64,000 nucleotides of DNA from CAVVZJ01 sp963752755 (GCA_963752755.1 CAVVZJ010000003.1:806001-870000), one strand, 5' to 3'; shown: positions 1 to 9,084, numbered from the stretch's first letter. A program made the numbers and translations. The notes: generated by a model not told the origin, from the letters alone.

Positions 1-159
1 GAACTCACGTTGCCCATGGGCCTCGCGGCGGCTTGCGAGACCGACCTGCTCGAAGCCGACGGCCGGGCGCTGCCGGTCGAGGGCGGGGTCGTGCTGTTTG
101 AGTTGAAGCCCTTCGAGATCAAGACGATCCGGCTCCGGCTCAGCGACGCACCTCATTAG
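1..159 (+). CDS. C-terminal end of a probable GH38 alpha-mannosidase (partial)
   Basis: Frame 1 is open from the window edge to a TAG stop at 157-159, giving 52 residues. The end reads '...DLLEADGRALPV...LKPFEIKTIRLRL', which resembles the last beta-sandwich strands of glycoside hydrolase 38 alpha-mannosidases, where a 'PFEIKT-R-' ending is common. The catalytic part lies outside the window, so the assignment rests on a short tail and could also be another glycosidase with the same C-terminal domain. It runs in the same direction as the glycosyltransferase genes that follow, but a 511-base gap separates them. Confidence 0.45.
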   Translation, partial: ELTLPMGLAAACETDLLEADGRALPVEGGVVLFELKPFEIKTIRLRLSDAPH

Positions 160-670
160 CTCTTTTCCCTTCCGAGGCATACGGCGACGATCCGAGTCGG
201 TCGTTCGGCGAAATTCAGAAATCTGCGCGCGCTCGCCAGGGCGATCGACGTTGGAACCCTTGAGAGCGAGTCCCACGGTCGGATCGTCCCGGATACCGAA
301 TGGCCCGGAACCGTGGATTTCCGGCGGGAGTCGTGGGGCCGAATGACTCAAACCATTCCGCATATGAGGGTCTCGCGGACGGACAAGGATCGCTGAATGA
401 CCAATCAACTCCAGCAACCGAGGGATAGGTCGTCGATCGTCCCCTTGGACTGGAGGTGTTAGATTCCAGAACCAGCCCGTCCCGAATCAACGGCGGCACG
501 GACTGAGGAAGGATGGTCAAGGAGGTGGTGATTTCGCGATTTCGGTTCGATTGAGAAAACTTGCATTGTCAGGTTTTTGCTTTTGAGATACGAGTTGTGG
601 GTGGGGCAGAGCATGGAAGCTGTGGCCCCTCGCCGCCACGAGGTTCGAGCCTAATGAGCCGGGGTCAGGG
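160..670. other. Intergenic region with no recognised gene
   Basis: 511 bases between the partial mannosidase and the GT39 gene. A 101-codon open frame on the minus strand (215-520) has low-complexity Arg/Ser/Pro composition and no recognisable motif, so it is not called. The stretch at 540-600 is AT-richer than its surroundings and could hold the GT39 promoter, but no convincing -35/-10 pair was found. Confidence 0.5.
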
Positions 671-2380
671 ATGGACCAGAGCACATTACTTCCTCAAGCG
701 GCGCAGGAAGCGTCGATGAGCGAGCGTCATCGAGCGTGGATCGAGGCCGTGGCGGTCGCGGTACTGGCGCTCGGTCTTTATCTCATCGGCAACGGCCGGA
801 CGGCCCTCTGGGATCGGGACGAGCCGCGGTATGCCGGCTGTACTCGCGAGATGCGCGAGCACGGCGAGTGGATCCGGACGACCTTCAACGGCGAGCCGTT
901 TTACCACAAGCCGATCCTGATCTACTGGCTGATGCGCGGCAGCACGGCGGTCTTCGGCGACAACCCGTTCGGTCTGCGGTTCCCCTCGGCGGTCGCCGGG
1001 GCGGCAACCTGCCTGCTGGTCTGGGGCTGGGGCCGCCGTGCCCTGGGGAAGCGAGCGGGGCGCTGGGCCGGTCTGATGCTCGCCACCTCGCCGATCATGG
1101 CGATCGAGTCGAAATTGGCCACGACCGACGCGGTACTGACACTCTTCTGCGTCGCCGCTCTGTTTGCGCTGTGGGAACTGGCGCGGGAGCGATCGTGGCG
1201 GATGGCGGCGGTCTTCTGGAGTTCGCTCGGGCTGGCAATCCTGACCAAGGGGCCGATGGCCCCGGCCCTGATCGCCTCGGCCGCGCCCTTCTGGTGGCTC
1301 TGGGGCGGCCCCAATCGCGGCTGGCGCCATCTGCGATGGGGACCGGGTCTGGTCGTCTGTTTGCTGATTGCAGCCCCCTGGTATGTGGCGATCAACGGGA
1401 TTTCCGGCGGCGAATTCTTCCGGGTCATGATCGGCGATCAGGTGATCCGACGGGCCTCGATGGGCATCGAGGATCACGGCGGGTTTTTCGGCTATTACCT
1501 GGCGACGGCTCTGGTGACGTTCTTCCCCTGGTCGGCGCTGGTGCCTGCGGCGATCGTGGCGGCCTGGGGACGTCGCCAGCACGACCCGGTCTTTGGGTTT
1601 CTGCTCGGCTGGGTGGTCGGACCCTGGATCTTGCTGGAGTGTGCCCGGACGAAGTTGCTTCACTATTACCTGCCGTCGTATCCGGCATGCGCCCTGCTGG
1701 CGGGATGGTTCCTCGCGTCGCTCTCGACGGGCCAGTTGGCGTTGAAGGCGAGATGGGCCCGATTGACCACCCTGGGCCTGCTGCGCTGGATTGGCCTGGT
1801 CTGGGTGGCCGTGGGGACGGCCGGGGCGTGGTGGCTGCCGGCGGACTTGAAGGCCCCGAGCCTGGCGGCGGCGGTCACCGCGGGTTGCGGTTGGATCTAC
1901 GCCCAGTCGCGGCTCTCGCGAGGCGGCTACGAGCGGGCGGCGGCGGCCCTGGCGGCCAGTTGGGCGGGGGTGATCGTGCTGGTTTACGGCTGGTTGATCC
2001 CGGCGGCGCAGCCGAGATTCTTGACGGGCGAGGTCGGTCGAAGCCTGGCGGCGCTCTCGGCCCGGACCGGAGCGGAGCCGGCGCTGGCCGGGTTCAAGCC
2101 GCCGGGTCTGGTCTATCTGCTGGGCCGACCGCTCAAGGTGCTCGCCAACCGGGAGAACTGGGTCGAGGAGGCACGCCGTGAGGGTGCCCTGGCCGTGGCG
2201 CTTCGGCCGGATGAGCGGAGGCGAGTCGAAAATGTTCCTGAGCTGGCAGTCGAAGAGTACGAGGTTCTGCGCGGCTTCGACGTGGAGAAGTTCAAGCTCC
2301 AGGAACTCCAGACGGTCGTGATTCGGCCCGCCACGAGGACGGTGCGGACGCCGCTCCGAACAGAATCGCCCCGGCGCTGA
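671..2380 (+). CDS. GT39-family (ArnT/PMT-like) membrane glycosyltransferase
   Basis: 569-residue polytopic membrane protein. After the first hydrophobic helix (about residues 25-40) comes the family motif WDRDEPRYA (48-55), carrying the acidic residues expected for metal and lipid-phosphate sugar binding, then YHKPILIYW (78-86). Both are hallmarks of ArnT-like GT-C transferases, which move a sugar from a polyprenyl-phosphate donor to a periplasmic acceptor such as lipid A or a protein. About 10-12 hydrophobic segments follow, then a soluble C-terminal region. ATG at 671 gives the longest frame; a second in-frame ATG at 716 (MSERHRAW) is also plausible. The next gene encodes a GtrB-like enzyme that could make the polyprenyl-phosphate sugar donor, so the two may form one pathway. 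The true sugar and acceptor are unknown. Confidence 0.85.
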   Translation: MDQSTLLPQAAQEASMSERHRAWIEAVAVAVLALGLYLIGNGRTALWDRDEPRYAGCTREMREHGEWIRTTFNGEPFYHKPILIYWLMRGSTAVFGDNPFGLRFPSAVAGAATCLLVWGWGRRALGKRAGRWAGLMLATSPIMAIESKLATTDAVLTLFCVAALFALWELARERSWRMAAVFWSSLGLAILTKGPMAPALIASAAPFWWLWGGPNRGWRHLRWGPGLVVCLLIAAPWYVAINGISGGEFFRVMIGDQVIRRASMGIEDHGGFFGYYLATALVTFFPWSALVPAAIVAAWGRRQHDPVFGFLLGWVVGPWILLECARTKLLHYYLPSYPACALLAGWFLASLSTGQLALKARWARLTTLGLLRWIGLVWVAVGTAGAWWLPADLKAPSLAAAVTAGCGWIYAQSRLSRGGYERAAAALAASWAGVIVLVYGWLIPAAQPRFLTGEVGRSLAALSARTGAEPALAGFKPPGLVYLLGRPLKVLANRENWVEEARREGALAVALRPDERRRVENVPELAVEEYEVLRGFDVEKFKLQELQTVVIRPATRTVRTPLRTESPRR

Positions 2381-2584
2381 TCGCGGCGGGAGCTGGTGCC
2401 GGCCGGCTCCCAGGAACAATCGATTGTCGTGCGCAAGTCCCCCTCCACGCACGTCTGAAATCGTCGGATCGGCAGGGCGAGGCCGGGTCGGCGGGGCACT
2501 GGCTCGAGGATCTCGGCGCGGCATTCCGACGCCGTCGGTCCGGTCCGAACGTGTCGGCTCCAGAGTCGGGAAAGGGGAATCGCA

Positions 2585-3700
2585 ATGGACGCGGAGGCAC
2601 GCAGGCCGCGGCAACATCGGTCGGCCGGCCCCGAGGGCTTCGCACCCCACCGGCCGCTGGCTCCGCCAGACGCGGCCAGCGTGGCCGACGAGCCCGGGGA
2701 ACGGCCGGAGCTTTCCGTCGTCGTGCCCTGTTGCAATGAGCAGGAAGTCCTGGCGGAGCTTTACGCACGCGTGACCGCCGCTTGCCAGGCCACGGGCCTG
2801 CCGTACGAGTTCGTGCTGGTCAACGACGGCTCGCGCGATGCGACCTGGCCGGCCATGCTGGCGTTCGCGGAATCCGACCCACGGGTCGTGCTGGTCAACC
2901 TGTCGAGAAACCACGGTCATCAGATCGCCTTGACGGCCGGGCTTCATCAATGCCGGGGGCAAAAGATCTTCATTCTCGACGCCGATCTTCAGGACCCGCC
3001 CGAGCTGTTGCCGCTGATGCTCCGCAAGCTCGACGAAGGGGCCGACGTCGCCTACGGTCGGCGGAGGCGACGCGCCGGCGAGTCGCGATTCAAGACCCTG
3101 AGCGCCTCGGCCTTCTACCGGCTGATCGGCTGGCTGACCGACCAGGCGATCCCCCGCGATGCGGGCGATTTCCGGCTGATCACCCGACGGGTGCTCGACG
3201 TGCTCGACGCCATGCCCGAACGGCGGCGGTTCCTCCGCGGGATGGTGAGCTGGGTCGGGTTCCGCCAGGAGCCGGTCGATTACGACCGGCAACCCCGGCA
3301 GGCCGGCGAGACGAAGTACACACTCCACAAGATGATCCGATTCGCCAACGATGCCATCACGTCCTTCTCGGTCCGCCCGCTGGCACTGGCGACCTGGCTG
3401 GGCTTGGTCGGCGGCCTGACTGGTGGGCTCCTGCTGGGTGGCGCACTGGCAGGCTGGCTCGTCGGCTCGGCCTCCGCGGCGTGGGTCGGACTGGTGGCGG
3501 CGATCATCCTGATGGGCAGTCTGCAACTGCTCGCTCTCGGGATCATCGGGGCATATCTCGGCCGGATGTACGAGCAACTCCAGGGTCGCCCCCAGTTCGT
3601 CATCGAGCGGGTGGTGCGGTCGGCTCGCCCGTCGCCGACGCCTCGGAGCCTCAGGACGGAGGCTCCCGCGGCCGGTGGCCGACAGGGTGGTCCGCCTTGA
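2585..3700 (+). CDS. GT2 glycosyltransferase, polyprenyl-phosphate sugar synthase (GtrB/DPM-like)
   Basis: 371 residues. A GT-A fold begins at about residue 43 (LSVVVPCCNE) with VNDGS (79-83) and the metal-binding DAD at 132-134, followed by LQDPPE. This signature is typical of dolichyl/undecaprenyl-phosphate glucose or mannose synthases. The C-terminal third contains two long hydrophobic segments (about 262-285 and 295-320), as in GtrB and its relatives, so the enzyme should be anchored in the inner membrane with its active site in the cytoplasm. The first 40 residues are Arg/Pro-rich and may be a disordered extension. The start at 2585 has an AAGGGG ribosome-binding site 8 bases upstream. 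It likely supplies the lipid-linked sugar for the upstream GT39 protein. Confidence 0.88.
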   Translation: MDAEARRPRQHRSAGPEGFAPHRPLAPPDAASVADEPGERPELSVVVPCCNEQEVLAELYARVTAACQATGLPYEFVLVNDGSRDATWPAMLAFAESDPRVVLVNLSRNHGHQIALTAGLHQCRGQKIFILDADLQDPPELLPLMLRKLDEGADVAYGRRRRRAGESRFKTLSASAFYRLIGWLTDQAIPRDAGDFRLITRRVLDVLDAMPERRRFLRGMVSWVGFRQEPVDYDRQPRQAGETKYTLHKMIRFANDAITSFSVRPLALATWLGLVGGLTGGLLLGGALAGWLVGSASAAWVGLVAAIILMGSLQLLALGIIGAYLGRMYEQLQGRPQFVIERVVRSARPSPTPRSLRTEAPAAGGRQGGPP

Positions 3701-3838
3701 GGGGATGTCGGTCGGGAACGCGATCGGGACGTCCGCGACGGGCTCGCGGGGAACTGGACGGCCCGTCGCGAACGTTCTAGAGTCTCCCTGGGACGTCGCA
3801 GGCGCGTTGGACGTTGCGAGCGCGGGGGGAACACCGGC

Positions 3839-4807
3839 ATGATCGACCTCTACCGGGCGGCTTTCGAGGCGATGCTCCAGCGCTCGGGCGACTATGTCTT
3901 GCTGCTCGACCGTGAGTTCCGCATCCTCGCGGCCGGCACCTCCTTCGCCGCTACCTTCCTGGCCGGCCGCGACCCTCGCGGCGCGGACTTCCTGGAGATC
4001 CTCGATCTGGAGAGCCGGGCGAAGGCCGGGGCGGTCCTCCAGAAGGGGGACGAATCGGCCCAGGGCGTCGAGTTGAACCTGGTCACACCAGCGCGGGAGA
4101 TCCGGCTCGTCCGCTTTGGCTTCCTCGCCCTCGACGGCCCCGAAGGTCGTCCGGCCATCGCGGCGATTGGCCACGACCAGCAGGAGATGCTCCGACTGGT
4201 CGAGTCGGTCGTCCGGCTCAACGCCGATCTGGAAGAGGCCCGCTTCCGGTTCGAGCGGCTGGCCCTCACCGACCCCCTGACCGGCCTGGGCAACCGTCGC
4301 TGGCTCTTTGACCGGCTCGAATCGCTCTGGTCCAACGCCCGACGCGACGGCCGGTTTTGCTGGGTCGTGATGGCCGACATGGACCACTTCAAGCCGCTCA
4401 ACGACCGCTACGGCCACATGGCCGGCGACGCCGTGCTCGCCGCGGTGGCCGACGCGCTGCGGCGCTCGATCCGTCGCGGCGACCTGGCCGCCCGTTACGG
4501 CGGTGAAGAATTCTGCCTGGCGGGCACCTGCACCCATCCTTCCGAGGCCGTGGTCGTGGCCGACCGACTGGTCGACGCGATCCGCTCCCTGAGAATCCCC
4601 CACCCCGACGGCCCTCTCCGCGTCACCGCCAGCGTTGGCGTCGCCCCGGCCGACCCCAGCCGCTACCCCGACCCCTGGCCGGTCCTCTGCGCCGCCGACG
4701 CCGCCCTCTACCGCGCCAAGTCGTCCGGCCGCGACCGCCTCGCCGTCGCCGACCCCTCCGAGCTGGACCCCCCACCCCCCACCGTCGCCGAGGCCGCGAC
4801 CGCCTGA
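3839..4807 (+). CDS. PAS-GGDEF diguanylate cyclase
   Basis: 322 residues. The N-terminal half (about 5-125) has the layout of a PAS sensor ('GDYVLLLDREFRILAAGTSF'). A short coiled linker (125-142) leads into a GGDEF domain starting at LALTDPLTGLGNRR. The active-site loop is GGEEF (221-225), which is catalytically competent in the family, with a metal-binding aspartate in VVMAD (180). An RRGD I-site (212-215) lies exactly five residues before GGEEF, so product feedback inhibition by c-di-GMP is expected. No membrane segment is seen, so it is probably cytosolic. It follows the GT2 gene by 138 bases on the same strand. The C-terminal tail overlaps the end of the convergent TolB-like gene. Confidence 0.92.
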   Translation: MIDLYRAAFEAMLQRSGDYVLLLDREFRILAAGTSFAATFLAGRDPRGADFLEILDLESRAKAGAVLQKGDESAQGVELNLVTPAREIRLVRFGFLALDGPEGRPAIAAIGHDQQEMLRLVESVVRLNADLEEARFRFERLALTDPLTGLGNRRWLFDRLESLWSNARRDGRFCWVVMADMDHFKPLNDRYGHMAGDAVLAAVADALRRSIRRGDLAARYGGEEFCLAGTCTHPSEAVVVADRLVDAIRSLRIPHPDGPLRVTASVGVAPADPSRYPDPWPVLCAADAALYRAKSSGRDRLAVADPSELDPPPPTVAEAATA

Positions 4808-5911
4808 GCGGGCTTGATCCGGCCGGTCCGGCGGCCGGTCCTGGTCGGCCGGGGGATCGGGGCGCCAGTCGAACAGGACGAGGCGTCGCGCCCGGGGAAG
4901 AGTCAGGACGTGACGGTTGCCGCCGTCGGCGTCCATGATCGCCAGGCGATGCGGTGACTTGGAGTTGCGCTCGCCGTCCGGCTCAGGGTCACGGAAACCG
5001 ACGACGAGCCGTGACCCGTCGGGTGACCAGACGAAGTTGATGTCATCCTCTTTCAGGGGGATCGGGCGACGGTCTTTGCCTTCGAGGTCCACCGTCCACG
5101 AGGCCGCCGTGGCGCCAAAGGAGACGATTTGCCGGAACGCGATTCGATGGCCGTCGGGCGTGAAGCCGATCGCGATGTCATCGCGCCCCGGCGAGTCGCG
5201 ATCCGCTTCGTAAACCAGTCGCCGACCGGTTCCGTCGGGACGTGACAGGTAAACACGCCTCCCGGCGTCGCCGATCACTCCCGGGGTGGTGTTGATCAGG
5301 AGCCAGCGACCGCCGGGCGACCAGTCACTGACATAGTCTCGGTCGCCGAACGGCAGGGCCAACCGATGCGAACCGTCGGCGTCCACCCGCAGGTACTGGC
5401 GGAGGATCGGCGGTCGCTCCGGGTTCCGGGGATCGGCCGGGCTTCCCAGGATGAGGAGGATCAGTTGTTCGGCGTCACCCGACCAGCAAACCGGCAGGCA
5501 ACGCTCGGTCGAGATCCGGACCGGCTCGACCTCCCCACGCACGGGACGGACCCAGACCCCGGCCCGCTCCGGCCCCGCGATCGGCGAGACGGCATACACC
5601 ACGAATCGACCGTCCGGAGTGATCCGGGCTTGCGGGAACACCGCTTCGGTGCCGGGGATCAGCTCCCAGGTCGCGCGCTCGGGGTCGATGGCGATGATCC
5701 CCTTGACGGGCTTGTCCAGGTCGGGGAACTCAGCGTAGGCATAGATCTTCCCGGCGTTCTCGTCGGCCCCGACGGCCGCGCCGGCGAGCAGGACGGCGAC
5801 GGCCCAGGCCGCGAATCCGAGGCGAAGAAGCAGGCGTCGAGGACGTCCCGGATTGTGTTGCGCTGGGCTCGGCTTCATGGGAGTGCTCCCGGGGAAGATG
5901 GGGTTCCTCAT
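4802..5911 (-). CDS. TolB-like beta-propeller protein, copy 1 (no stop at the expected end)
   Basis: Begins with an N-terminal signal/anchor (hydrophobic 'FAAWAVAVLLAGAAVGA', about 32-48) and continues with PD40/TolB-type repeats ('ITPDGRFVVYAV', 'DWSPGGRWLLI', 'GFTPDGHRIAF', 'VWSPDGSRLVV', 'IMDADGGNRHV'), which build a beta-propeller, probably exported. It is a close tandem paralogue of the next gene upstream (5915-7033), with the same signal region and almost the same length. The paralogue stops about 15 residues after 'DWRPDP'; here no stop follows and the frame stays open to 686, antisense to three genes. The end given (4802) is where homology to the paralogue runs out. The start lies 3 bases after the stop of copy 2, so the pair should be co-transcribed. 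Function unknown. Confidence 0.7.
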
Positions 5912-5914
5912 GGT

Positions 5915-7033
5915 TCACCTTGATCGCCTGGTTTCCGGCCGATCCGGTGGTCGATCCTTGCTGGCCGAGGGATCGGGTCGCCAGTCTAACGGGAGGAGGG
6001 GCTTCGCGCGGGGCAGGGCCAGGGAGCGACGGTTCCCGCCATCCGCGTCCATGATCGCCAGCCGAGTTACTCGCTTGAAGCCGCGCTCGCCGTCCGATTC
6101 GGGATCACGGACGCTGACGGCGAGCCGCGAACCGTCGGGCGACCAGACGAAGTAGTTATCCCTCGGTTCCAGGGGAATCGGGCGACGTTCCTTGCCATCG
6201 AGGTCCACTGTCCAGGAGGCCGTCGCCAAGGCGCCCTGGTTTTGAATGGCTTGCTGGAAGGTGATCCGACGGCCGTCGGGCGTGAAGCGGCTCGCGAGGG
6301 AATGGAGCCCCGGCATGGCGCGATCCTCTTCGAAAACCATCCGCCGGCCGGTCCCGTCGGAATGTAACAGGTAAACACGCCTCCCGGGGTCGCCGATCGC
6401 TCTCGGGATGGTGTTGACCAGGAGCCATTGCCCGTCAGACGACCAGTCCAGGACATAATCCCGCTCGGGGATCGGCAGGGCAAAGGGATGCGAGCCGTCG
6501 GCGTCCACCCGGAAGTACTGGCTGAGGATCGGCGGTCGCGCCGGATTGCGGGGATCGCCCGGGCTTCCCGCATTCTGGATGATCAGTTGCTCGGCGTCGC
6601 CCGACCAGCAGATCGGCACGCCAGGCGCGGCTGAGATCCGGATTGGCTCAAACTCACCGCGTACCGGACGGACCCAGACTCCTACCTTATCCGGCCCGGC
6701 GGTCAGCGAGACGGCATAGGCCAGGAATCGACCGTCCGGAGTGACCCGGGCCATCGGAGACGCCGCTTCGGTGCCGGGGATCAGCTCCCAGGTCGTGCGC
6801 TCGGGGTCGATGGCGATGATCCCCTTGACGGGCTTGTCCAGGTCGGGGAACTCAGCGTAGGCATAGATCTTCCCGGCGTTCTCGTCGGCCCCGACGGCCG
6901 CGCCGGCGAGCAGGACGGCGATGGCCCAGGCCGCAAATCCGAGGCGGAGGCGCGGGCGTCGTGAACGTCCCGGATCAGGCCGCGCTGGGTTCGGCTGCAT
7001 GGGATCGCTCCCTGGGAAGATGGGGTTACTCAT
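5915..7033 (-). CDS. TolB-like beta-propeller protein, copy 2
   Basis: 372 residues with an N-terminal hydrophobic export segment (about 32-48) and repeated PD40/TolB-type blades ('VTPDGRFLAYAV', 'DWSSDGQWLLV', 'RFTPDGRRITF', 'VWSPDGSRLAV', 'IMDADGGNRRS'). It is expected to act outside the cytoplasm as a binding scaffold; no catalytic motif was seen. Its ATG overlaps the TGA of the upstream deacylase gene (ATGA), indicating translational coupling. It is followed after 3 bases by its paralogue, so this is a recent tandem duplication inside an operon. Substrate or partner is unknown. Confidence 0.85.
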   Translation of the reverse strand: MSNPIFPGSDPMQPNPARPDPGRSRRPRLRLGFAAWAIAVLLAGAAVGADENAGKIYAYAEFPDLDKPVKGIIAIDPERTTWELIPGTEAASPMARVTPDGRFLAYAVSLTAGPDKVGVWVRPVRGEFEPIRISAAPGVPICWSGDAEQLIIQNAGSPGDPRNPARPPILSQYFRVDADGSHPFALPIPERDYVLDWSSDGQWLLVNTIPRAIGDPGRRVYLLHSDGTGRRMVFEEDRAMPGLHSLASRFTPDGRRITFQQAIQNQGALATASWTVDLDGKERRPIPLEPRDNYFVWSPDGSRLAVSVRDPESDGERGFKRVTRLAIMDADGGNRRSLALPRAKPLLPLDWRPDPSASKDRPPDRPETRRSR

Positions 7034-8697
7034 GGTTCGCCTCGATAGCCCGGCCCCCGGACGATCCGGCCGGGCTTGGCGTCGGTGGGCTGGCCGTCGA
7101 GGACGACGGGAACGCCGTTGACGAGGACGTGGAGGATGCCGGTGGAGAGCTGGTGGGGTTGCTCGAAGGTGGCGCGGTCGCCGACGGTGGCGGGGTCGAA
7201 AACGACGACGTCGGCGAAGAAGCCTTCGCGGAGGAGGCCGCGGTCGCGGATCGAGAGGTGGGAGGCGACGGCGGAGGACATCTTGCGGATCGCGTCTTCG
7301 AGGGGGAGGACGTGCTCGTCGCGGACGTACTTGCCGAGGATGCGGGGGTAGGTGCCGTAGGAGCGGGGGTGGACGAGGCCGATGGAGTCGGCTTTCGAGG
7401 GGTCGTGGCCGCTGGCGTCGGTGCCGATCTTGATCCAGGGCTGGCGGAGCTGGAGGCGGACGTTGTCCTCGGACATCAGGAAGTAGATGGTGCTGATGCG
7501 CTGGCGCTCGGAGAGGATCAGGTCCATCGCGGCGTCGAGCCAGTCCTTGTTCTCGGCGGCAGCGACCTCGGAGAGGCGCTTGCCGGCGTACTTCTTGTTC
7601 TCGGGTTTTTCGAGGCCGAGGAGGAGGATGCCCTCGGGGGTGGCGAGCTGGCCCATGCTTTCCCAGGGGGTGGTCTGGTGGGCGACCTCGGCGTGGATCC
7701 TGGCGCGCATGGCGGGGTCGGCGAGGTTGTCGAAGAGCTTGCCGTCGGCGGAGGCCCAGGGGGGGAGGACGGCGGTCAGGCCGGTGCCGGCGGCGGCGTA
7801 GGGGTACATGTTGGCACTCACATCAAGACCCTCGGCGCGGGCGGAGGCGATCCGGCTGATGGCGCCGGCGGCCTTCCACCAGTTGCGGCGGCCGGCGGCC
7901 TTGAGGTGGTAGATCTCGACCGGAGCACCCGACTCGCGGCCGATCGTGATGGCCTCGTCGATGGCCTCGAAAAGCTGGTCGCCCTCGGAACGGATGTGAG
8001 AGATATAGACGCCGCCGTAAGGCTGGATGACCTTGCCGAGGGCGATGAGGTCGGGCGTGGCGACGAAGTTGTCGGGCGGATAGATGAGGGCGGAGGCGAG
8101 GCCGAAGGCGCCGTCTTCCATGGCGTCGCGGACGAGGCGGCGCATCAGGTCGAGTTCTTCGGGGGTGGGCGGTCCCTGGGCCATCCCCTTGACGTACTGA
8201 CGGATTGTGGCCGAGCCGACGAAGGAGCCGAAGTTGATGGAGGCGCCGTGGGATTGCATGGCGCGGAGCCAGTGGTCGAAGCCGTCGGGGCCGTCGAACT
8301 CGGGGACCTCGCGGGAGGGGGCGTTGGTCGTGCCCTCGCCGAGGATCTCGGTGGTGACGCCCTGGGTGATCTTGCCGATGACGCGGCTGTCGCCTTTGAG
8401 GAGTTGTTCGCGAGAGTGTCCCTGGATGTCGATGAAGCCGGGGCCGACGACGAGGTTGCGGGCGTCGATCCGTCGGGCGGCCTCGGCCTGGCTCAAGGTG
8501 CCGGCGGGGGCGACGCGGGCGATCCGGTCGCCGCGGAGGGCGACGTCGCCGTAAAACCAGGCGTTGCCAGTCCCATCGACGACCCGGCCGCCGAGGATCA
8601 GGACGTCGAACGGACCGGAATCCCGGTCGTCGGCGAGGGCGGGGGACGGGAGGAGGAGGGCGGACAGGGCCAGGATCACGAGGAAACCTCGACGCAT
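7030..8697 (-). CDS. N-acyl-D-amino-acid deacylase (amidohydrolase family 3)
   Basis: 555 residues with a clear signal peptide (MRRGFLVILALSALLLPSPALA, cleavage near 22). The rest matches D-aminoacylase-type amidohydrolases: FDVLILGGRVVDGTG near the start, GPGFID at 86-90, GVTTEILGEG, YISHIRSEG, VEIYHLKAAG, IGTDASGHDP and a C-terminal 'GFFADVVVFDP' strand. The family hydrolyses N-acyl groups from D-amino acids, which suits recycling of peptidoglycan or D-peptides in the periplasm. The usual first HxH metal motif reads Q-G-H (92-94), so one classical ligand is replaced; related enzymes also vary here. First gene of a three-gene operon with the two TolB-like paralogues (4-base overlap). Confidence 0.88.
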   Translation of the reverse strand: MRRGFLVILALSALLLPSPALADDRDSGPFDVLILGGRVVDGTGNAWFYGDVALRGDRIARVAPAGTLSQAEAARRIDARNLVVGPGFIDIQGHSREQLLKGDSRVIGKITQGVTTEILGEGTTNAPSREVPEFDGPDGFDHWLRAMQSHGASINFGSFVGSATIRQYVKGMAQGPPTPEELDLMRRLVRDAMEDGAFGLASALIYPPDNFVATPDLIALGKVIQPYGGVYISHIRSEGDQLFEAIDEAITIGRESGAPVEIYHLKAAGRRNWWKAAGAISRIASARAEGLDVSANMYPYAAAGTGLTAVLPPWASADGKLFDNLADPAMRARIHAEVAHQTTPWESMGQLATPEGILLLGLEKPENKKYAGKRLSEVAAAENKDWLDAAMDLILSERQRISTIYFLMSEDNVRLQLRQPWIKIGTDASGHDPSKADSIGLVHPRSYGTYPRILGKYVRDEHVLPLEDAIRKMSSAVASHLSIRDRGLLREGFFADVVVFDPATVGDRATFEQPHQLSTGILHVLVNGVPVVLDGQPTDAKPGRIVRGPGYRGEP

Positions 8698-8845
8698 TGG
8701 GGTGGTCTCCGGTTCGGAGGTGTGGGCACGATGGGTCGGGGACCACGTTAGCCCCGGTCGGCAACCGGATCAACCGGCGGGGCGGGGTTGAGAACGAGGG
8801 CGATGATCGGGGAAGTTCGATCGGTTCTTCCTTCTGTCGAGTCCC

Positions 8846-8930
8846 TGGGTGGCATACCCACGTCTGCGTGAACATGCGGGACAGGCCGCAAGGCACGGAC
8901 ATGCCCACGAGGACGTGGGCATGCCACCCA
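8846..8930. repeat. Palindromic intergenic element with nested hairpin
   Basis: TGGGTGGCAT (8846-8855) is exactly repeated in inverse as ATGCCACCCA (8921-8930). Inside lies a second perfect hairpin, ATGCCCAC (8901-8908), GAGGAC loop, GTGGGCAT (8915-8922). The left half also carries ACCCACG/CGTG pieces. It sits between divergent promoters (deacylase on minus, phosphodiesterase on plus) and looks like a REP- or MITE-like non-coding repeat. Copy number elsewhere cannot be seen here. Confidence 0.7.
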
Positions 8931-9084
8931 AGATGGGCGCGACGCGCGTGAAGGATCGATCGACCCACGCCGGTCGGCATCGCGGAAGAAGGGAAGTTGT
9001 GATATTCTGGGCCTCTCGACCGAAGTGGTGGATATCGCCAGGGATGGAAGATGGGAATCGCGGTGCGGGAGCAGGAGGAGCGGG

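Noticed and set aside
686..4801. Continuation of the TolB-like copy 1 frame for about 1,370 codons on the minus strand
   Set aside because: It is antisense to three genes with clear families, has Arg/Gly/Pro/His-biased composition, and no recognisable domains; the openness is a by-product of GC-rich codon use.
8698..8845. Additional ORF upstream of the phosphodiesterase (8697-8951)
   Set aside because: It runs through the inverted repeat and shows no motif.
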